This document shows, piece after piece, positions 22,117-30,848 of a stretch of 64,000 nucleotides of DNA. Every line of letters starts with the position of its first letter. Position 1 is the first letter of the stretch. Source of the DNA: Caulobacter segnis (GTDB lineage: Bacteria; Pseudomonadota; Alphaproteobacteria; Caulobacterales; Caulobacteraceae). The position numbers and the translations under genes are program-made. Where the stretch lies: contig NZ_QFQZ01000006.1 of assembly GCF_003243465.1 (NCBI RefSeq), positions 1 through 64,000 on the forward strand. The letters run 5' to 3'. The notes beneath the pieces were generated by a model. The model worked only from the letters and a program-made list of their open reading frames with translations. It had not been told where the DNA came from and searched no databases.

Positions 22117-23520
22117 ATGTCGATGCTCGACTTCATGACCAACGCGGTGACGCGGCGCCTGGCGACGATGTTCCCGGGCTACTTCGACGGGGCTAAGCAC
22201 AACCACTACGCCGACTTCGGCTATCCGGATGACGTCACGTTCAAGCTCCTGTACGCGACCTATACCCGGAACAGCCTGGCGAACGCGGCGGTCGACAAGA
22301 CTGTGCTGAAGACCTGGGAGACCAACCCACTCCTCCAGGAATTCGCCCGCGACGGAGCGAAGAAGGGCAAGCCCGAGACGCGCCGCGAGGCGCTGATCCG
22401 CCAGAAGTTCGACGACCTCCGCCTCTGGCAGCGCCTCGCCGAGGCCGACCGCCGCAGCCTCGTCGGCCGCTATGCCGGCGTCATCCTCCGCATCGCGGAC
22501 AACAAGGCGTTCGACCAGCCAGTCGATGCCGTGTCGGGCGGACTGGACGCCCTGGTCGAGCTGATCCCGGCTTGGGAAGGCCAGCTCTCCGTCAACCAGT
22601 GGGACACCGACGACAAGTCGCCCACCTTCGGCGAGCCGATCATGTACGCCTTCGCGGAGTCCGCGGTGGAGGGCGTCAAGCAGCCTCGCAACCTGATCAT
22701 TCACCCCGACCGGGTCATCATCTGGTCGGAGGATGGTACGCTAAACGGCCGGGCCCCTCTGGAGGCCTGCGTCAACGATCTGCTCGACGCCGAGAAGGTG
22801 AGGGGCGGCGGAGCCGAGGGCTTCTGGAAGAACGCCAAGTCGTCGCCATATCTCGAGGTCGATAAAGAGGCCAAGATCAGCGACATGGCGAAAGCCATGG
22901 GCGTCTCGCCGGACGAACTGGCCGACAAGATGAACGCCCAGGTCGAGGACTTCCAAAAGGGCTTCGACAAAGTCCTCATGCTCCAGGGCATGACGGCCAA
23001 GCCCATGACCGTCACCCTCCCGGCCTCGCCCGAGCAGTTCTTCCTTCTCCCGGTCCAGGGCATCGCGGCGAAGTTCAAGATGCCACTGAAGATCCTCGTC
23101 GGGTCTCAGAGCGGAGAGCGGGCCAGCACTGAAGACGCCGGCGAGTGGGCCCGGACCAACATGTCCCGCCGGGCCAACATCGTCGTCCCGGCCATCAAGA
23201 CGCTGATCCGCCGCCTTGAGCGCTTCAACATCATCCCCGTGCGGGATTGGCACTTGGATTGGGCGGATCTTGGTGACGCCTCGCCCGAACAGAAAATGGA
23301 CCGCGTCGTGAAGATGGCGGACGCCAACGCCAAGATGGCGACGGCCAACGGTGAGATCGTCTTCACCGGCGCTGACATGCGCGGCGCCGTCGGCATGGAG
23401 CCGCTGAGCCCCACTGAAGCCAAGGTCGAGAAGGTCACGACCACAACGACCGAGCCAGGCCAGACCGACCCGGCCAACCCCACCGATCCGGCGGCCGACC
23501 CGGCAGCCCAGGCGGCCTAG
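22117..23520 (+). CDS. Portal protein (DUF1073 family)
   Basis: The ATG follows a near-perfect AGGAGG at five bases. The 467-residue protein lies directly after the large terminase and has the DUF1073 portal features: YATYTRNSLANAAVDKTVLKTW, a PRNLIIHPDRVIIW segment and KILVGSQSGERASTEDAGEWA. Portal proteins form the ring through which DNA enters. The C-terminal 40 residues are Thr/Pro/Ala-rich. Databases sometimes label this family after an anti-CBASS protein fused to other members; I see no such extra domain here. Confidence 0.88.
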   Translation: MSMLDFMTNAVTRRLATMFPGYFDGAKHNHYADFGYPDDVTFKLLYATYTRNSLANAAVDKTVLKTWETNPLLQEFARDGAKKGKPETRREALIRQKFDDLRLWQRLAEADRRSLVGRYAGVILRIADNKAFDQPVDAVSGGLDALVELIPAWEGQLSVNQWDTDDKSPTFGEPIMYAFAESAVEGVKQPRNLIIHPDRVIIWSEDGTLNGRAPLEACVNDLLDAEKVRGGGAEGFWKNAKSSPYLEVDKEAKISDMAKAMGVSPDELADKMNAQVEDFQKGFDKVLMLQGMTAKPMTVTLPASPEQFFLLPVQGIAAKFKMPLKILVGSQSGERASTEDAGEWARTNMSRRANIVVPAIKTLIRRLERFNIIPVRDWHLDWADLGDASPEQKMDRVVKMADANAKMATANGEIVFTGADMRGAVGMEPLSPTEAKVEKVTTTTTEPGQTDPANPTDPAADPAAQAA

Positions 23521-23534
23521 CCTAGGAGCGCCCC

Positions 23535-24671
23535 ATGAAACACGTTCTCGTCCACGTCCGCTGCAACGCAGCGGGCGCGATCCGCCGTGAGAAGTTGAAC
23601 GGCCGGGACGTCGTCATCGTCCCCAGCGCCACCATGCCTGACGACGTGGTGATGAACTCGATCCTCTATCCGGCCGCCGAGATCGCGAAGGGGTTCAAGA
23701 CCCTGGAGCGCACCCCGGCCCCGCTGGGGCACCCGAACGTCAACGGCAAGTTCATCTCCGCCCTGGATCCCGAAGGCCTGAACCTAGGCTACATCGGGGC
23801 TTTCAACATGAACGTGCGCCAGGAGCAGGGCTCCGACGGCAAGAAGCGCGTCCTGCTGGACAAGGTCATCGACGTCGAGATCGCCAACCAGAGCGAGCGT
23901 GGCAAGCGCGTCCTGGCCGCGATCGACAAGGGCGAGCCGGTCCACACCTCGACCGGCATCTACTGCAACCTCGAAGCCGTCTCAGGCGACGTCGCCCACA
24001 AGTTCGTGGGGCGCGACCTTGATTTCGACCACGACGCCATCCTCCTCGATGAGCCCGGCGCGGCCACTCCCGACCAGGGCGTCGGCATGATGGTCAACGC
24101 CCAAGGCCAGCCCGAGGAAATTGAGGTCATCAACTCAGCGCTCGCCGACATGGCTGAGCGCGATCTGGATTGGGCGGTGGACTCCCTCGCCCGAGCTCTG
24201 GAGCAGCAGGCCCGCCTGCCTCTCCTCGAGCGAATTCGCTCCGCCGCCATGAAGGCCTTCGGCCTTCCCGAGCGGGCAACCACCACCAACCAACAGGAAG
24301 ACGACATGACCGCTCCGACGAAAGAGCAGTTCGACGCGCTTTCCGCCGAGGTGAAGGGCCTCTCGGAAAGCGTCGGCAAGATCGGCGACACCGTCGCCAC
24401 GGCGATCGCCAACGCGCTCAAGCCGCTCAACGAGCAGCTCGAAGCCAACGCCGCCCAGCAGAAGGCCAAGGACGAGGCCGAGCGCAAGGAACTGACCGAC
24501 AAGGTCATCAAGGCCAACGTGCTGGACGAAGCCGCCGCCGCCCTCGTGCCGCTGCCAGCCCTTCGCACCTTGGCCGCCAACGTCAAGACCGGCTCGGCCG
24601 CCCCGCTGAACGGCGGCTTCCAGGCCAACACCGACGAAGGCGCCTTCAAGCTGCCGGAAGGGGAGAAGTAA
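23535..24671 (+). CDS. Prohead protease fused to scaffold (DUF2213 type)
   Basis: Residues 1 to about 190 form a DUF2213 protease-like domain (PDDVVMNSILYPAAEIAKGFKTLE, APLGHPNVNGKFISALDP, HTSTGIY, RDLDFDHDAILL). The C-terminal 120 residues are helical and charged (TKEQFDALSAEVKGLSESVGKIGD, LEANAAQQKAKDEAERKEL), typical of a scaffold. The 378-residue protein would assemble and process the procapsid. An internal start for the scaffold alone is visible at 24306. Confidence 0.8.
   Translation: MKHVLVHVRCNAAGAIRREKLNGRDVVIVPSATMPDDVVMNSILYPAAEIAKGFKTLERTPAPLGHPNVNGKFISALDPEGLNLGYIGAFNMNVRQEQGSDGKKRVLLDKVIDVEIANQSERGKRVLAAIDKGEPVHTSTGIYCNLEAVSGDVAHKFVGRDLDFDHDAILLDEPGAATPDQGVGMMVNAQGQPEEIEVINSALADMAERDLDWAVDSLARALEQQARLPLLERIRSAAMKAFGLPERATTTNQQEDDMTAPTKEQFDALSAEVKGLSESVGKIGDTVATAIANALKPLNEQLEANAAQQKAKDEAERKELTDKVIKANVLDEAAAALVPLPALRTLAANVKTGSAAPLNGGFQANTDEGAFKLPEGEK
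24306..24671 (+). CDS. Nested scaffold protein from an internal start
   Basis: Inside the protease gene an ATG at 24306 is preceded by AGGAAG at five bases. It would give a 121-residue protein (MTAPTKEQFDALSAEVKG onward) equal to the scaffold part, as lambda Nu3 is made from within gene C. The in-frame site is right at the domain border, which supports a functional internal start. Not directly proven. Confidence 0.55.
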   Translation: MTAPTKEQFDALSAEVKGLSESVGKIGDTVATAIANALKPLNEQLEANAAQQKAKDEAERKELTDKVIKANVLDEAAAALVPLPALRTLAANVKTGSAAPLNGGFQANTDEGAFKLPEGEK

Positions 24672-24674
24672 CCC

Positions 24675-25124
24675 ATGCCCCGCTACAACAAGATCTTCGC
24701 GGGCCCGCCCGGTGAAGTCGACGTGCAGGTCGAAGAAGCGCCCTGCAACGTCTCCCTGACCCCCGGCCAACTCGTCGTCCTGTCCTCGGGCAAGTGGGTC
24801 GCTCACGCCACCGCCGGCGGCCGCGGCCGCTATCGCGTCCTCCAGGACAACTACCTGGCCTGCGAAGACGTCGATACCCAGATCGCCGCCAACGACACCG
24901 GCGTCGGCCTCATCCCGCATGGCGACCTGCTCTTCTATGTGCGCGTCGCCACCGGCCAGAACCTCGCCAAGGGTGACGCCCTGGTCTCCAACGGTTCGGG
25001 CGTGCTCGTGAAGGGCGCGACCTCGGGCCACCAGATCCTTTTCTGGGCCGAGGAGACCTACAACAACACCTCCGGCTCCACCCAACTCGTCCTGGTCCGT
25101 CCGGCCCAGGGCACCGTGCCGTAA
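24675..25124 (+). CDS. Capsid decoration/stabilisation protein
   Basis: The 149-residue beta-rich protein sits between scaffold and major capsid genes, the decoration-protein position. Its pattern (PCNVSLTPGQLVVLSSGKW, IPHGDLLFYVRVATGQNLAKGDALVSNGSG) resembles DUF2190-type capsid cement proteins. Role by position and fold pattern. Confidence 0.7.
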   Translation: MPRYNKIFAGPPGEVDVQVEEAPCNVSLTPGQLVVLSSGKWVAHATAGGRGRYRVLQDNYLACEDVDTQIAANDTGVGLIPHGDLLFYVRVATGQNLAKGDALVSNGSGVLVKGATSGHQILFWAEETYNNTSGSTQLVLVRPAQGTVP

Positions 25125-25136
25125 GGAGGGCCGGAC

Positions 25137-26201
25137 ATGCGCTATTTCGACTCGCAACTGGTCGCCAACTCGCGCCAGCACGCCAACTGGTGGAAAGAGC
25201 TGAGCGCTCACCGCGCCTGGTTCCACCACACCGAAACCGCCATGGCCCAGGTCATGCGCGCCAACGGCGTCGTCGCCAACTCTGCCGGCGTCCTGCCGCG
25301 TGACGCCTGGCTGGAGATGGACACCATCACCCGCCGCGTCATGCGTTCGGACGAAGGCCAAGCCTGGATGGCCGACCTGATGCCGCTGGCGAAGGCCGTC
25401 GACATCGGCAAGCTGGTCCACCTGACCCGCGTCGCCTCGGACACCAACAACCCGGTCGTTCGCTCGATGAGCGGCAAGGTGCCGACCGCGATGGACAAGA
25501 CGGTCTACACCTACCGGGGTACGCCGGTTCCGATCTTCTCGGACGGCTATGGCCGGGAATGGCGCGAATGGAACACCCTGCAGAGCGAGAACTTCGACGC
25601 TCTGTCGGACGACCAGGAGGCCACGACCGCCAAGCTCAAGCGCGACCAGGCCAAGTACGTCCTGGACGGCGACCCGAATATCTCGGTGAAGGGCTACAAG
25701 ACCTACGGCATCCGGACCAATCCGCTGTCGAAGGCCATCAACGTCGGCGCCAGCGGCAACAACATCGACCTGACGGCGATCGCGACCACCTGCGACGCGA
25801 TCGACAACTTCTTCACTCAGAAGCTGGGCAAGCTGCTCGACGACAACTTCATCACCGGCGCCGTCAATCTCTACATCTCGCCGGATATGGGCCGTAGCTT
25901 CGACCGCTCCTATTCGGGCTCGTCGGGCTACAAGAACGGCACGCTGCTCCAGTACCTGCTGACGAACCGCCGCATCAACAAGATCGAGGTCTCGTTCGAG
26001 CTGTCGGGCAACGAGTTCTTCTTCTTCGTCCCGAGCGCCGAATACGTCCGCCCGCTGATCGGCATGGCCATGAACACCACGGCCCAGGCCCGCCAGAACC
26101 CCACCGACGACTACAACTTCCTCGTCATGGGTGCGATGGGCCTGGAAATCCGCGCCGACTACAACGGCCGGACCGCCGTCGGCTACTCCGTCAGCTTCTA
26201 A
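25137..26201 (+). CDS. Major capsid protein
   Basis: The 354-residue protein after the decoration gene has the size and spread of an HK97-fold major capsid subunit, with an N-terminal helical region (NWWKELSAHRAWFHHTETAMAQV), a long central part and a C-terminal VMGAMGLEIRADYNGRTAVGYSVSF axial-domain ending. AGGAGGG precedes the ATG, giving strong translation. I assign it from position, size and ending. Confidence 0.8.
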   Translation: MRYFDSQLVANSRQHANWWKELSAHRAWFHHTETAMAQVMRANGVVANSAGVLPRDAWLEMDTITRRVMRSDEGQAWMADLMPLAKAVDIGKLVHLTRVASDTNNPVVRSMSGKVPTAMDKTVYTYRGTPVPIFSDGYGREWREWNTLQSENFDALSDDQEATTAKLKRDQAKYVLDGDPNISVKGYKTYGIRTNPLSKAINVGASGNNIDLTAIATTCDAIDNFFTQKLGKLLDDNFITGAVNLYISPDMGRSFDRSYSGSSGYKNGTLLQYLLTNRRINKIEVSFELSGNEFFFFVPSAEYVRPLIGMAMNTTAQARQNPTDDYNFLVMGAMGLEIRADYNGRTAVGYSVSF

Positions 26202-26252
26202 CGCGGCGGCGGCCCTGGCTCAGCGCCGGGGCCGCCTCCTGGAGATTCCAAC

Positions 26253-26585
26253 ATGGACATCAAGATCACCGGCCGTGGCGTCTATGGCGCCGACGGCGAA
26301 TACGAGATCGGCACGGTCATCGCCGGCCTGGAAGCCGAGCCCACCAGCATCGAAGGCCGCTATGACGTGGTCGGCGATGAGGGCGCGCGCGTTCTCGTCA
26401 CCAACCCGGCCGCCACGCCCGCCGGCGGCGCTCCCTACGACGTCCGCGAGACCTCGCCGGGGTGGTTCCAGATCTACGACGCCAGTGGCGCCGAAGTCGG
26501 CAAGAAGCTCCGCAAGGACGACGCCGAGGCCTTCGCCGCCCTGACCGACGAGGAAAAGGCCGACTTCCTGAAGGGCGAGGCCTAA
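26253..26585 (+). CDS. Hypothetical head protein
   Basis: The 110-residue protein lies directly after the major capsid gene with a GGAG site upstream. It begins MDIKITGRGVYGADGEYEIG and ends DEEKADFLKGEA. Its first part has the feel of a small beta fold. Probably head-associated by position only. Confidence 0.55.
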   Translation: MDIKITGRGVYGADGEYEIGTVIAGLEAEPTSIEGRYDVVGDEGARVLVTNPAATPAGGAPYDVRETSPGWFQIYDASGAEVGKKLRKDDAEAFAALTDEEKADFLKGEA

Positions 26586-26589
26586 GACA

Positions 26590-27081
26590 GTGGCCGGCTA
26601 TGGCTCCGATAACGGCTTCGGCCAGTGGTTGGCCGACAATGGCTTGACCCTGCCCGGTGACGCGCCAGCGCCGGCCGCTCTCCGACAGCGCGGAAGCGCG
26701 CATGTCGATGAGCACGAATTCCCCGGATCGCCGACCAGCGGCTTCGCCCAGGAGCGCGCATGGCCGCGTACCGGCGCGACCGCGAACTGTCAGGCGATCC
26801 CCTCCGATGTGATCCCCGTGGCGATCGTCAACGCCGCCTATGCGGCGGCCTACCACGAAGCCTTGAACCCAGGCTCGTTGAGTGGCGCGACGAACCGCGA
26901 CCCTCACGTCAAGCGCGAGCGCTTCCGCGTTGAAGGCGCCGTCGACAAGGAGACCGAGTATTTCTCGACCGGCGACGCCGCTGCCGACGCCAAGATCGTC
27001 ATCCCCGCCGTTGAGGGGCTCTTGGCCCCCTTCGTCCTAGAAGAGCCGGCCGTCGCGCTCGGAGTGATGGCGCTCGGATGA
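26590..27081 (+). CDS. Head-tail connector-like protein (DnaT-like/adaptor position)
   Basis: A GTG start at 26590 opens a 163-residue protein with YGSDNGFGQWLADNGLTLPGD and a helical tail with VIPVAIVNAAYAAAYHEALNPG and ALDKETEYF-like VEGAVDKETEYFSTG. This pattern is that of the DnaT-like adaptor proteins that follow capsid genes in many siphoviruses and build the first connector ring. Assignment is by position and pattern. Confidence 0.65.
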   Translation: MAGYGSDNGFGQWLADNGLTLPGDAPAPAALRQRGSAHVDEHEFPGSPTSGFAQERAWPRTGATANCQAIPSDVIPVAIVNAAYAAAYHEALNPGSLSGATNRDPHVKRERFRVEGAVDKETEYFSTGDAAADAKIVIPAVEGLLAPFVLEEPAVALGVMALG

Positions 27082-27494
27082 CGATCTACAGCGAGGCCCG
27101 GGCCGCGGCTATTCGCCTGCTGGCCCCGGTTGGCTCCAACCCCGATGCGGCCGGGCAGGTCGCGACGCTGACCTATCAGCCGGCGGGCGTCTATGACCCG
27201 ACCACGGGCGGCGTGACGTCACCCGCCCCCGTGGTCCAGACGATCAGCGGCGTCGAAAAGGCCATCAAGGTCGACCGCGTCAACGGAACGACCATCCTGG
27301 CGGGAGACTCCGAGTTCGTGATGAGCCCGGTCACGACCTCCGGGGCGGATGTGCAGTTGCCCGACGACCTGCCGTTGCAAGCCACCCTGGAGCTCGCCGA
27401 CGGAACCGTGAAGGCCGTCGTCGGCCCACTCCAGCCCAAGCGCCCCGCCGGCCTCCTGATCAGTGCAACCCTGCAGCTTCGGGGGGCTTCGTAG
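27078..27494 (+). CDS. Head-tail connector protein
   Basis: The 138-residue protein overlaps both neighbours by a few bases and lies between the adaptor and HK97 gp10-like genes, the slot of the stopper/head closure protein. It is rich in beta segments (AGQVATLTYQPAGVYDPTTGG, TILAGDSEFVMSPVTTSG). Function from position. Confidence 0.6.
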   Translation: MTIYSEARAAAIRLLAPVGSNPDAAGQVATLTYQPAGVYDPTTGGVTSPAPVVQTISGVEKAIKVDRVNGTTILAGDSEFVMSPVTTSGADVQLPDDLPLQATLELADGTVKAVVGPLQPKRPAGLLISATLQLRGAS

Positions 27495-27955
27495 TGGGGG
27501 GCTTCGCAGACACGGTAGCGACGGCCTGCGACGGCTTTCTCTCCCGCGCCCGCGCCATGCCGGGAGCCGTGGTTGACGAGGCCGCCGAACGCATCATCGG
27601 CCGGTCGCCGATCGGGATGCCTGAGACGTGGAAACGGGGCAAGGCGCCGGACGGCTACGTCCCCGGCCAATTCCGATCGAACTGGAACCTTGGCGTCGAC
27701 TCGATCGACCGAACCACCACGACGCAGACCAACAGCTTCTTCCTCCAGGGCCGGGAGCGGATGCCGGCCGACCCGTTCGGCCACCGCTTCTACATCTCGA
27801 ACGCCAAGCCCTACGCTTGGCGCCTAGAGGTCGACGCTTGGTCGCGCCAGGCTCCGAACGGAATGGTGCGGCTTACGGCGGATGAGTTCGACACCATCCT
27901 GCAAATCGCGGCCAAGAAGGTGGGCGGTCGGCCGCCAGCGATGGAGTACGCCTGA
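27494..27955 (+). CDS. HK97 gp10-like tail completion protein
   Basis: A GTG start follows directly after the previous stop. The 153-residue protein has DEAAERIIGRSPIGMPETWK, PGQFRSNWNLGVDS and FYISNAKPYAWRLEV, the typical pattern (P-x-x-TG..L..SW, ..N..PYA..LE.G) of the gp10 family. It joins the tail to the head connector. Confidence 0.8.
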   Translation: MGGFADTVATACDGFLSRARAMPGAVVDEAAERIIGRSPIGMPETWKRGKAPDGYVPGQFRSNWNLGVDSIDRTTTTQTNSFFLQGRERMPADPFGHRFYISNAKPYAWRLEVDAWSRQAPNGMVRLTADEFDTILQIAAKKVGGRPPAMEYA

Positions 27956-28362
27956 TGAGCTTCGCCAGCGTCCGCGCCGCCCTTGAGACCGCCTTGAACG
28001 GCATTGCGCCGCCGCTTTCGACCGCCTGGGAAAACACCGCCTTCACACCCGTCGTGGGAACGCCTTATCAGCGCGCCGTGATTATCCCGGCCGCGCCGGC
28101 GAATGACGAAATCGGCCGCGCCTACAATGAGCGCGGCATCTTCCAAGTCAGCCTGCATTTCCCGCCGAACACGGGGCCCGCCGCCGCCTATGTGCGGGCC
28201 GACTTGATCCGAGCGACCTTCTACCGCGGTGCCACTTTCCCCAAGGACGGCATCACCGTCCAGGTCGTCGGGACGCCGACGATCCTGCCGCCGCAAGACG
28301 ACGACCAAGGCCGCTACGTCCTGCCCGTGAGCATCAACTTCCGGGCTTCCGCCCAGACCTGA
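27955..28362 (+). CDS. Tail terminator protein (DUF4128 type)
   Basis: The 135-residue protein overlaps the gp10-like stop (TGATGA). It has PYQRAVIIPAAPANDEIG, the ERGIFQVSLHFPPNTGP strand and AYVRADLIRATF, a pattern of DUF4128 tail terminators, which cap the tail tube and set its length with the tape measure. Confidence 0.75.
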   Translation: MSFASVRAALETALNGIAPPLSTAWENTAFTPVVGTPYQRAVIIPAAPANDEIGRAYNERGIFQVSLHFPPNTGPAAAYVRADLIRATFYRGATFPKDGITVQVVGTPTILPPQDDDQGRYVLPVSINFRASAQT

Positions 28363-28441
28363 CCGGCAACCCGCCGCCAGAACCGACGATCTCGGACAAG
28401 CGCCGAGCGTCTCCGCACATCCAAACATCAAGGAGATATCC

Positions 28442-29650
28442 ATGGCGCAAGCCCAAGGGATCGCGCGGAAGATCGCGCGCGTGAAGCAGTCCGGCAAGGG
28501 AGCGGCCGGCTCGTCCGGTAGCCAGCTTATCCGCCGCACCTCGGCGACCTTCAACAAGGTCAGCGACACCTTCGAGAACAACGAGATCGTCGACCACCAA
28601 CAGTCGACGGGCAGCACCGAGGGTGTTTACGCCACCACCGGCCAAGTCGAGGGCCTGCTGTCGGCCGGGACCTATGCGCCGGAGTTCGCGAACCTGCTCC
28701 GCAAGGACTTCGTCGCGACCTCGACGATCACGGGCATGACGATTGCTGTGGCGGGTTCGGGCCCGACCTACACGATCACCCGATCGGCCGGCAACTTCCT
28801 GACCGACGGTGTGAAGCAGTTCGACACGGTGAGGCTGACGGCTGGCGCGTTCAATGCGGCGAACCTGAACAAGAACCTCTGGGTCCAGAGCATGACCGCT
28901 ACCGTGCTGACGGTCGTTCCGGTCAATGGTGTCGCCCTGGTCGCCGAAAGCGGCATCACGGGAGCCAGCCTCGCCGTTCCGGGCAAGAAGGCCTGGGTTC
29001 CGACCACGGGGCACACCAACGACTACTACACCTATGAGGTCTGGCAACCCGACGTGCCCTCGTCGGAGCTCTACGTCGACTGCAAGACCGTCCAGGCGGA
29101 CATCACCGTCCCAGCGACCGGCAATCCGACCGTCTCGTTCAGCATTCCGGGCCTGTCGCGTGTCAACGGCACGTCGCAGGTGCTGACCAGCCCGACGGCC
29201 GCGACCACGACGCCCGTCCTGGCGACTGCCCAGGGCCTGATCTTGCTCAATGGTGCCCTCACGACCGTGACGAGCGTCAATGTGTCGATCACCGGCAACG
29301 TCAACCCCGGCGAGGCCGAAGTCGGCAGCAAGTCGCGCTCGGACCACCAGATGGGCCGCGTCGCGGTCTCCGGCTCGTTCTCGGCAAAGTTCAAGGACAC
29401 GACCATCCAGGCCATCCGCGACGCTCAGGTGCCGGTGTCGCTGGCGGTGCTTGTCGCTGCGGACGCCTCGGCCGGCGCCGACTTCATCACCATCGTCATC
29501 CCGGCGATCAAGATCTTCACCGACGAAGCCAACGACGGCGAGGTCGAGATCATCCGGACCTACAACTTCACGGCCCAGATCCCCGCTACCGGCGGCGCGG
29601 CGCTGTCGAACTGGCAGACGATCGTCTCGATCCAAGACGCGCAGGCCTAA
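28442..29650 (+). CDS. Major tail tube protein with an inserted beta domain
   Basis: This 402-residue protein precedes the frameshifted tail chaperone pair, which is the tail tube position. It begins with a basic strand and RRTSATFNKVSDTFENNEIVDHQQS, has an inserted beta-rich segment from about residue 93 to 190, and a C-terminal part with MGRVAVSGSFSAKFKDTTIQ and AGADFITIVIPAIKIFTD typical of tube proteins. It is longer than most tube proteins because of the insertion. GGAG precedes the ATG. Confidence 0.75.
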   Translation: MAQAQGIARKIARVKQSGKGAAGSSGSQLIRRTSATFNKVSDTFENNEIVDHQQSTGSTEGVYATTGQVEGLLSAGTYAPEFANLLRKDFVATSTITGMTIAVAGSGPTYTITRSAGNFLTDGVKQFDTVRLTAGAFNAANLNKNLWVQSMTATVLTVVPVNGVALVAESGITGASLAVPGKKAWVPTTGHTNDYYTYEVWQPDVPSSELYVDCKTVQADITVPATGNPTVSFSIPGLSRVNGTSQVLTSPTAATTTPVLATAQGLILLNGALTTVTSVNVSITGNVNPGEAEVGSKSRSDHQMGRVAVSGSFSAKFKDTTIQAIRDAQVPVSLAVLVAADASAGADFITIVIPAIKIFTDEANDGEVEIIRTYNFTAQIPATGGAALSNWQTIVSIQDAQA

Positions 29651-29728
29651 CGCCTGCACCGAAACCCGGCTTCCCGCCGGTTGCCTCGCCGCTGGGCTTT
29701 CAGCGGCAATCCCCTCCCTCAACTTCAG

Positions 29729-29756
29729 CGCCCAGGTCGCGCCTGGGCGTCCTTTT
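29729..29756 (+). terminator. Hairpin with T-run after the tail tube gene
   Basis: CGCCCAGG (29729-29736) pairs with CCTGGGCG (29742-29749) around five bases, followed by TCCTTTT. It would attenuate transcription after the highly expressed tail tube gene, leaving lower expression of the tail chaperones. Confidence 0.65.
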
Positions 29757-29770
29757 CAGGACACCACCTC

Positions 29771-30196
29771 ATGACCAAGAATATGCTCGACCGCGACCCC
29801 TCGTTCTACGACGAGGTCGCCGCCAGCGATAAGCCGTATCAGCTCGCCATCCTGAACGCCGATGGCACCGAAGACGGCCTGGTGCTGGACATCCTCGGCA
29901 GCCAATCGGAAGTGGTCCAGATGGAGGTCAACCGCCTCGTCAACGATCGCCGGAAGCGCAAGGCGCAAGCCGCCGCCGTAGCGAAGGGCGAACCGTTGGA
30001 CTTCACCCCGGTCGAGGACGATATTTCGTTCGGCCACCGCCTCACCGCTGTCCGCGTGGTCGGATGGAACCTGAAGGCGCCGTTCTCGGCCGAAGCCGCC
30101 TACCGACTGGTCAGCCGAAGCGCTCGCATCTCCGAGCAGGTCACGGCGGCGTCGAACGACCTCGGAAATTTTACCAGCGCCTCGTCGGAGAGCTGA
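29771..30196 (+). CDS. Tail assembly chaperone, short form (gpG-like)
   Basis: The 141-residue protein lies between tail tube and the downstream T frame. It is helical with DPSFYDEVAASDKPYQLAILNADGT and NRLVNDRRKRKAQA. Near its 3' end the codons GGA AAT TTT form the slippery heptamer A AAT TTT, so it is the zero-frame product of a G/GT pair. It coats the tape measure during tail assembly together with the long form. Confidence 0.8.
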   Translation: MTKNMLDRDPSFYDEVAASDKPYQLAILNADGTEDGLVLDILGSQSEVVQMEVNRLVNDRRKRKAQAAAVAKGEPLDFTPVEDDISFGHRLTAVRVVGWNLKAPFSAEAAYRLVSRSARISEQVTAASNDLGNFTSASSES

Positions 30197-30597
30197 TCAC
30201 CTTCGCACGAGAGCAATTCGCCTTGGGCGCGCGCCAGCAGGACGGCGCGCCCCTTCGCGATCACCTCGAGATGATGTCTCGCGGACATGATCAACAGGCC
30301 GCCGACGCCCGCCATCGACTGGCGAACCCACCACCGTTGCCCGAACTGGCGGCGCACATCTGGCGCTATTACGTCGAGCCGGCCACCGGGCTGGCGGCCA
30401 CCAGGCCGGTCAACGGAATGGCCCTAAGCCCGATTTCACGTCTTGAGATCGCGCAATGGGAGCGGGACGAGATGGTCCGGCTGGAGGCCTGGGAGCGTCG
30501 CGCTCTGCTGCGACTTGACCACGAATATAGAACCGCGAACGCGCCCGCTGGCAGCAGCAAGGCGGGCGGCGACGGGCAACCGGTAGAAGAGGCCTAG
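29771..30597 (+). CDS. Tail assembly chaperone, frameshifted long form (gpGT-like)
   Basis: A -1 slip at 30172 joins residues 1-134 of the short form to a 141-residue extension in the overlapping frame (YQRLVGELITFAREQF onward), giving about 275 residues. The extension ends with MALSPISRLEIAQWERDEM and LRLDHEYRTANAP, typical of T domains. This extension has no good start of its own in that frame. GT proteins link the chaperone spiral to the tail tube subunits. Confidence 0.8.
30166..30172 (+). promoter_or_regulatory. Programmed -1 ribosomal frameshift site
   Basis: A AAT TTT matches the X XXY YYZ rule exactly in the zero frame of the short chaperone. Both tRNAs can re-pair after a one-base backward slip. 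The -1 frame stays open to 30597 and is the conserved T-type extension. Confidence 0.8.
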
Positions 30598-30803
30598 ACC
30601 TTCTTCGCAAGCGTTGCAGAAAGCATTGCGCGGCCGGTAAAGAGCCGGTCGCGCAGCTTATCCCAGGGGCCGAGGTCCGTGTTGCACTCGGCGCAGCGGC
30701 TTCTACCAGAAGGTGAGTGCATTTCGGGGTGGTACCAGTCCTGATGGCCGCATGACGGACAGGCGTACATCACGCCGTCGGCGAACTCGTCATCCTCTTC
30801 CAT
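30594..30803 (-). CDS. Leftward zinc-ribbon protein in the tail accessory block
   Basis: The ATG at 30803 (MEEDDEFADGVMYACP) opens a 69-residue protein with two CxxC pairs (CPSC and CAEC), a compact zinc ribbon, and a LRDRLFTGRAM tail. It is on the strand opposite to the tail genes and its stop overlaps the end of the T frame by four bases. The opposite strand suggests separate expression, perhaps in the lysogen. Function unknown. Confidence 0.5.
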   Translation of the reverse strand: MEEDDEFADGVMYACPSCGHQDWYHPEMHSPSGRSRCAECNTDLGPWDKLRDRLFTGRAMLSATLAKKV

Positions 30804-30848
30804 CGGTTCTCGCGTCACGGTAGCGTTGCCGCTTTGAGGGGAGGGGTC

